Shown here: positions 59,990 through 64,000 of the stretch, piece by piece
Layout: each line of letters starts with the position of its first letter
Position numbering within the stretch: position 1 is the first letter of the stretch
Translations under genes and position numbers: made by a program
NCBI GenBank assembly: GCA_949358305.1
Contig: OX442316.1
Location: 10,106,001-10,170,000, forward strand
Length of the DNA: 64,000 nucleotides
Source of the DNA: Strigamia acuminata
Lineage: Eukaryota; Arthropoda; Chilopoda; Geophilomorpha; Linotaeniidae
Direction: 5' to 3'
Notes under the pieces: generated by a model
Told to the model about the DNA's origin: nothing
The model's database searches: none
The model's input: the letters and a program-made list of their open reading frames with translations, nothing else

Positions 59990-62709
59990 TTGTAGTACTT
60001 ATCGATCGAGGCAAAGCCCGGATGTTGTCTATTGATTTCCATGCCTCAAGTGGGGCGCGAAAACATAGTTATGAGTTGTGCAAGTAGCTTACTTAATTAT
60101 CAAAAGATTTGCTTTTTTTCTAAGCTGCTATCTATCGACACGTTATGGTATGTGGGCTGAAATGATAAGGCAATAGATCTAATAAGGGAAAAGTGGGGAA
60201 ATATGAAATAAACTATTGATAAAGATATAAAGATGAGGATTGAAATGACCGGTCGAAGACTGGGGATGATGGGAAGAATTATTCTCATTGAATTCTACAA
60301 TTTTAGAAATTTTAATAAAAAAATAGATTTAATTGGACGATTAATTAAAAATGTTTGCAATAGAAAACACGACGAACAAGATGAATAAAAACCTGCACGT
60401 GAAAGTTAATTAACAAGACTCTACGTGACTGATAAGAATATCTTAATTGATCACGTTTTTTAGACATGGTATTGAAGTTGTGAAAAAAAAAAAGATAATC
60501 TGGAAATAAAATAATAATTCCGATTTGTATGTTTATTTTTTTTTCGTTCTTTTCTTTGTATAAAAAAAAGGAGTCACTATCACTAAACTTTAAGTTTAGC
60601 CATTCTGCTTGTGCCAGACCATTGAAAAGAACATATTGACACTTTTCTAACCCTCATCCATTTCATTTGACAAGTCAACATTTGGCATTTCGCTTTAAAA
60701 AATGGGAATGGAACCGGTGCTTTTCCAGATTAGAAAAAAAAAAATTTTTTTTACCACTTTCTTTTATATAAAATGTAAAATGTAACCCATCCAAGTCCAT
60801 AAATTTGCGCTACATCGTGCAATTTATCTCATCGTCAACATCTGCACCAATTCAATAGATACACAATTATACTGAAAGCTAAGTTGATGATTTATTTAAT
60901 GTCTGCAACATTTTAAAAGCAAGTGTTTTGAATTAAACTAAACTTAGCACCTTGAAACTTACGAGCCGGCGGCTGCTTTAATTTTCAACCACAATCGGTT
61001 TGCAAGACGTCGAGTCTTCTTTATGAAAACGCGGTATATCTTAGAAAAATTTCTTCTTCTTCTCTTTGTAAATAATGATTTTAGCTGAACAAATACGCAT
61101 CGAAGCTGTCGAAAATACCTCGTGGTTTTAATTCAATGAACAATAATAACATTAGCACATATTTAACAAGAATTCCATAATGTTTTACACACAAGAATAT
61201 GTTTAACAGCCATTTTTTGATCTATACAACCCCTTTAAACAGAGCAGTTTTGTGCTAATTAGAAATTAACATCGCAAGGCACAAGCCTGCGTATACTAAT
61301 CTCTTAAAACCTGTAGTTTTTCTTTTAATTTACTTTAATTTTTTACATTACATATACAAACCAAAGTATTTACATAAAAAATGTAAACTATTAAAATATC
61401 ACAATGAAATATACATCATTATTACATCAGTGAATTATAATTTCACCGAAACATTATTGTTTTTTTTTTCTTCTTTTCTTTTCTTTTTCAGTCAATATTT
61501 TTAAATTGGATTAAATAATACAAAAATGGTCGAAAATTTCCATTTTCAATTTTCAATTCGTAATGAGCAATTAATAAACCATTTACGGTCACTGTTTGAT
61601 TGCATTGATTTCAGTTTAAATTTTTGCATTGCGGAAAGGCTTTCATTATAATGTGTCTACTAGAAAATTAATTCACATGAGTGAGAATTTGAATAGAAAC
61701 AGCGGTTTTTCGGTTGCAACCAACGCAATTTAATTCTGCTTAGTTAGCATCTACTAATTTTCCATACCAGCAAAGTTTTAACACAAATGGGGGTAAAGTA
61801 ACCATGGCAACGTCATTCCTTTCATTTCAATCACGAGTTCTTTAATGTGAAAAGCATAAACCGAAACTTCCAGCTAAAAACAAGCTCATAATAACAAAAT
61901 AAAATAAAAAAAATAAAACAGTTACCAGGGAAACGATTTAACTATCAAATATCCAATTATCCTCAACAATTAACATGAGAAAATAAAACCCAGCCGATGA
62001 CAATCGATGAGTGTTTTCTACACCCATAAATTCGTAGTAATCAACCGAGAAATCGCAATCTCCATTACGGACACTTATTGCCAAAATCATTCGATAGGAA
62101 ATATTTTTGTGCGTGTATTCGTGTAATTTAATAATATAATAAAAGACTGAAACCTTAAAAAATTAACTATAAACAAAAACATCAATCAAAGTGCACCCAG
62201 ATATAAACATGGCTAATTAACCAACAAGATTCTGAAATGTAATAAAGACAGAGAAGAAATCTATCCTAATTCTGTTGACTAGTAGTAAAATTATCATCTT
62301 TTCCTCTCGTAAAGAAAAAAATCGTACATATTATCACTTATATTTGTGGAGTACTCAACCTTATACACAATTAACATGCACATTTATTATACAAACTCAA
62401 CATTTCAAATCAATACCACATTATATAATCCCAAAAAACAACTTTGTTCAATAATTGGTAAATTTCGTTGATAATATCGATCCAAAACATCAAAACAACT
62501 TTCCTCCTACACTGTCTCTTTTGCATTGATACGGCAAACGGAAGAAGATTAATAATAGCGCACTCATTGCAACTTTTTTTCCTCTTTCATTCCATTTCAT
62601 TTTAATTTTTTATTCATTTTTTTTCTTCTTCAAATGTAATTCGCTCAAAAAATATTTTTTTATTTTTAAATTAAATAAAAAAAAAAAAAAAATGATAATA
62701 ATAATAATG
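59990..62709. other. Intergenic, PC2 upstream / TMEM19 3' flank
   Basis: About 2.7 kb of AT-rich DNA. The left end should hold the PC2 promoter. The right end carries the TMEM19 3' UTR: minus-strand AATAAA at 62659-62664, some 46 bases past its stop. No other gene, tRNA or repeat recognised. Confidence 0.6.
62659..62664 (-). terminator. Poly(A) signal of TMEM19
   Basis: AATAAA on the minus strand about 46 bases after the TMEM19 stop codon. Confidence 0.6.
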
Positions 62710-64000
62710 TCACACCATCTGCCACAAACTCATAGCCAAACTCGGAGTGATGACAGCAGTAAGGATACTGGACAATAAGTTAACGCTATGGTTATCCAAA
62801 ATACCCACACCACTTACGTGATCCACTTTTTCGCCCGGATAATCCACGATTTTCCCCGTTTTTCTATCGACACCTACAAATTACCGACACAAAAAAAATA
62901 ATAATAAAATAAACAAAATTAATGACTTAAAATAAAACTTAAATAAATCTACCGGAATACTGCAACGTGGCTCCAAGGATGGAATCAATCAGCGAACCAA
63001 TCAATCCCGACAGTGTGGCCACGATTATCACAGGCCACTGAGCAGGACTGTCGCTGAGCTGATGCGGGTGAAGGAAAATCAGTAAGGCACAATAATAGGC
63101 CAGACCAACAGCGGAACCACCAAGTGCGCTAAATACTAGTCCGGCTATTGAAACACCACCATTAGTACCTGCAATTCACATATAATTATGTAAACATTTT
63201 TTTTCTTTTCAGTTTCTCTACATTTAAATGTTTATCGACCAATTTTTTCACTTAACCCGAAATTTTTTTATCGATCCATCTTTTTTATTTCAAATGAAAA
63301 TAATTTCTAAATTTTTTTCTTATTTTGAGGATTTCAATTTCGAATTTCTTAATCAAAAGCAAGCACACAAACTCGATCCGTCAACAAGTTCCATTTCGCC
63401 TTAAGCTTTTATGTTATCAAAAACAACAAATTTTGAATTTTTATTTAAATTCTCGTTTCAATTTTATTCAAAATATAAAACAATCTTTAATTATAGCCAA
63501 AAGTTTATTGTCATTGCGCACTAGCCGAGGGACGCGAGGGTTGTCTTGTCTCAATCAATTCCAAGACGAGTTTGTGCTACGCTGAATTTTAATTAAAATG
63601 CAAATAAAACCATTTAAACTCACCTCTTGGTACAGGCTTCAAACTAGTTATAAGGACTGGAAGTCCTTTACCAATAACGGAACCAAGTTCTGAAGCCCAA
63701 GTGTCGCCGTTCGAACACGCCAATGCCCCTAAAACGGCCATGGACAACCATGTACTGTGGTAGTCCTTCGCGAAGTCGATCACGGTTTCACCACACCCAT
63801 GCTCGATCATGTAAATTATTGCTAACTCTGTGGCTATTCCTCCGTTGCACAACACCTGAACCCAATTCCTCTGACCACCTGAAATAATCAATACGAATAA
63901 GTTGGAATATTTTATTTTCGTCTTAATATTCTTTATTTATTTACCTTCTTTGAAATCATCTTCCAATTTCTGTTTTCGATAGCTGCGAAACTTGGTCGCT
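62710..64000 (-). CDS. TMEM19: TMEM19 (DUF92 family), 3' part
   Basis: Multi-pass membrane protein of the DUF92/TMEM19 family. A plant relative, VTE6, is a phytyl-phosphate kinase; the animal role is not established. Four 3' exons in coding order: 64000-63945 (cut by the window edge), 63878-63624, 63168-62953 and 62873-62710, all phase-consistent. Landmarks are EGGQRNWVQVLCNGG, LACSNGDTWASELGSVIGKG, the VPRGTNGGVS junction, LSGLIGSLIDSILGATLQYSG, VDRKTGKIVDYPGEK and GILDNHSVNLLSS, all aligning in order with human TMEM19. At least three strongly hydrophobic stretches are present. The N-terminal part lies beyond the window. Tandem with PC2, same strand. Confidence 0.95.

Overview
This window is nuclear DNA from an animal, most likely an invertebrate. 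All genes but one partial one are interrupted by GT-AG introns, the non-coding DNA is visibly AT-rich, and several genes are ones I understand to have been lost from flies and nematodes (Churchill, MIPOL1). There are no bacterial, organellar, rRNA or CRISPR features. Gene models were assembled by hand: exons were joined only where splice sites, reading phase and homology agreed. Most short open frames in the window are chance frames in AT-rich introns or antisense to the retrotransposon.

Layout. 1-12.9 kb: mostly non-coding AT-rich DNA with GC-richer islands, plus one orphan terminal exon with a poly(A) signal (8704-8834, +). 12.9-31.5 kb: a MIPOL1-like coiled-coil gene on the minus strand, with six clustered 5' exons (29.85-31.5 kb), three 3' exons (12.9-15.9 kb) and a 14 kb intron between them. 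32.8-41 kb: a compact gene island whose introns are nearly all 55-82 bp, holding ACTR10 (dynactin Arp11, +), an unrecognised 421-residue membrane protein (-), TRMT6 (-) and Churchill/CHURC1 (-). 41.0-59.8 kb: a complete prohormone convertase 2 gene (PC2, fly amontillado; -), 14 coding exons and 638 residues. 62.7-64 kb: the 3' part of TMEM19 (-), cut by the window edge.

Mobile DNA. A complete Ty1/copia retrotransposon (43458-48173, -) sits in PC2 intron 9 in the sense direction. It has two identical 166-bp LTRs, a 5-bp target duplication, an initiator-tRNA-Met primer site and one intact 1365-residue gag-pol frame, so it is very young. A 90-bp hAT-type MITE with a perfect 8-bp duplication lies 12 bp from a PC2 splice donor. 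TRMT6 intron 3 is largely a fold-back sequence whose terminal repeat carries the 3' splice site. A 110-bp fold-back element with two tandem perfect hairpins lies just upstream of TRMT6. A degraded tRNA-Ala-like sequence lies in MIPOL1 intron 6.

The genes are not one pathway. The mix is dynein transport (ACTR10), tRNA methylation (TRMT6), neuropeptide processing (PC2), a zinc-binding developmental protein (CHURC1) and two poorly known membrane proteins. Two things deserve most follow-up. One is the regulatory-looking left third: in deuterostomes MIPOL1 is a bystander of the pharyngeal nkx2.1/pax1-9/foxA cluster. The other is the set of young or splice-associated mobile elements inside PC2 and TRMT6.
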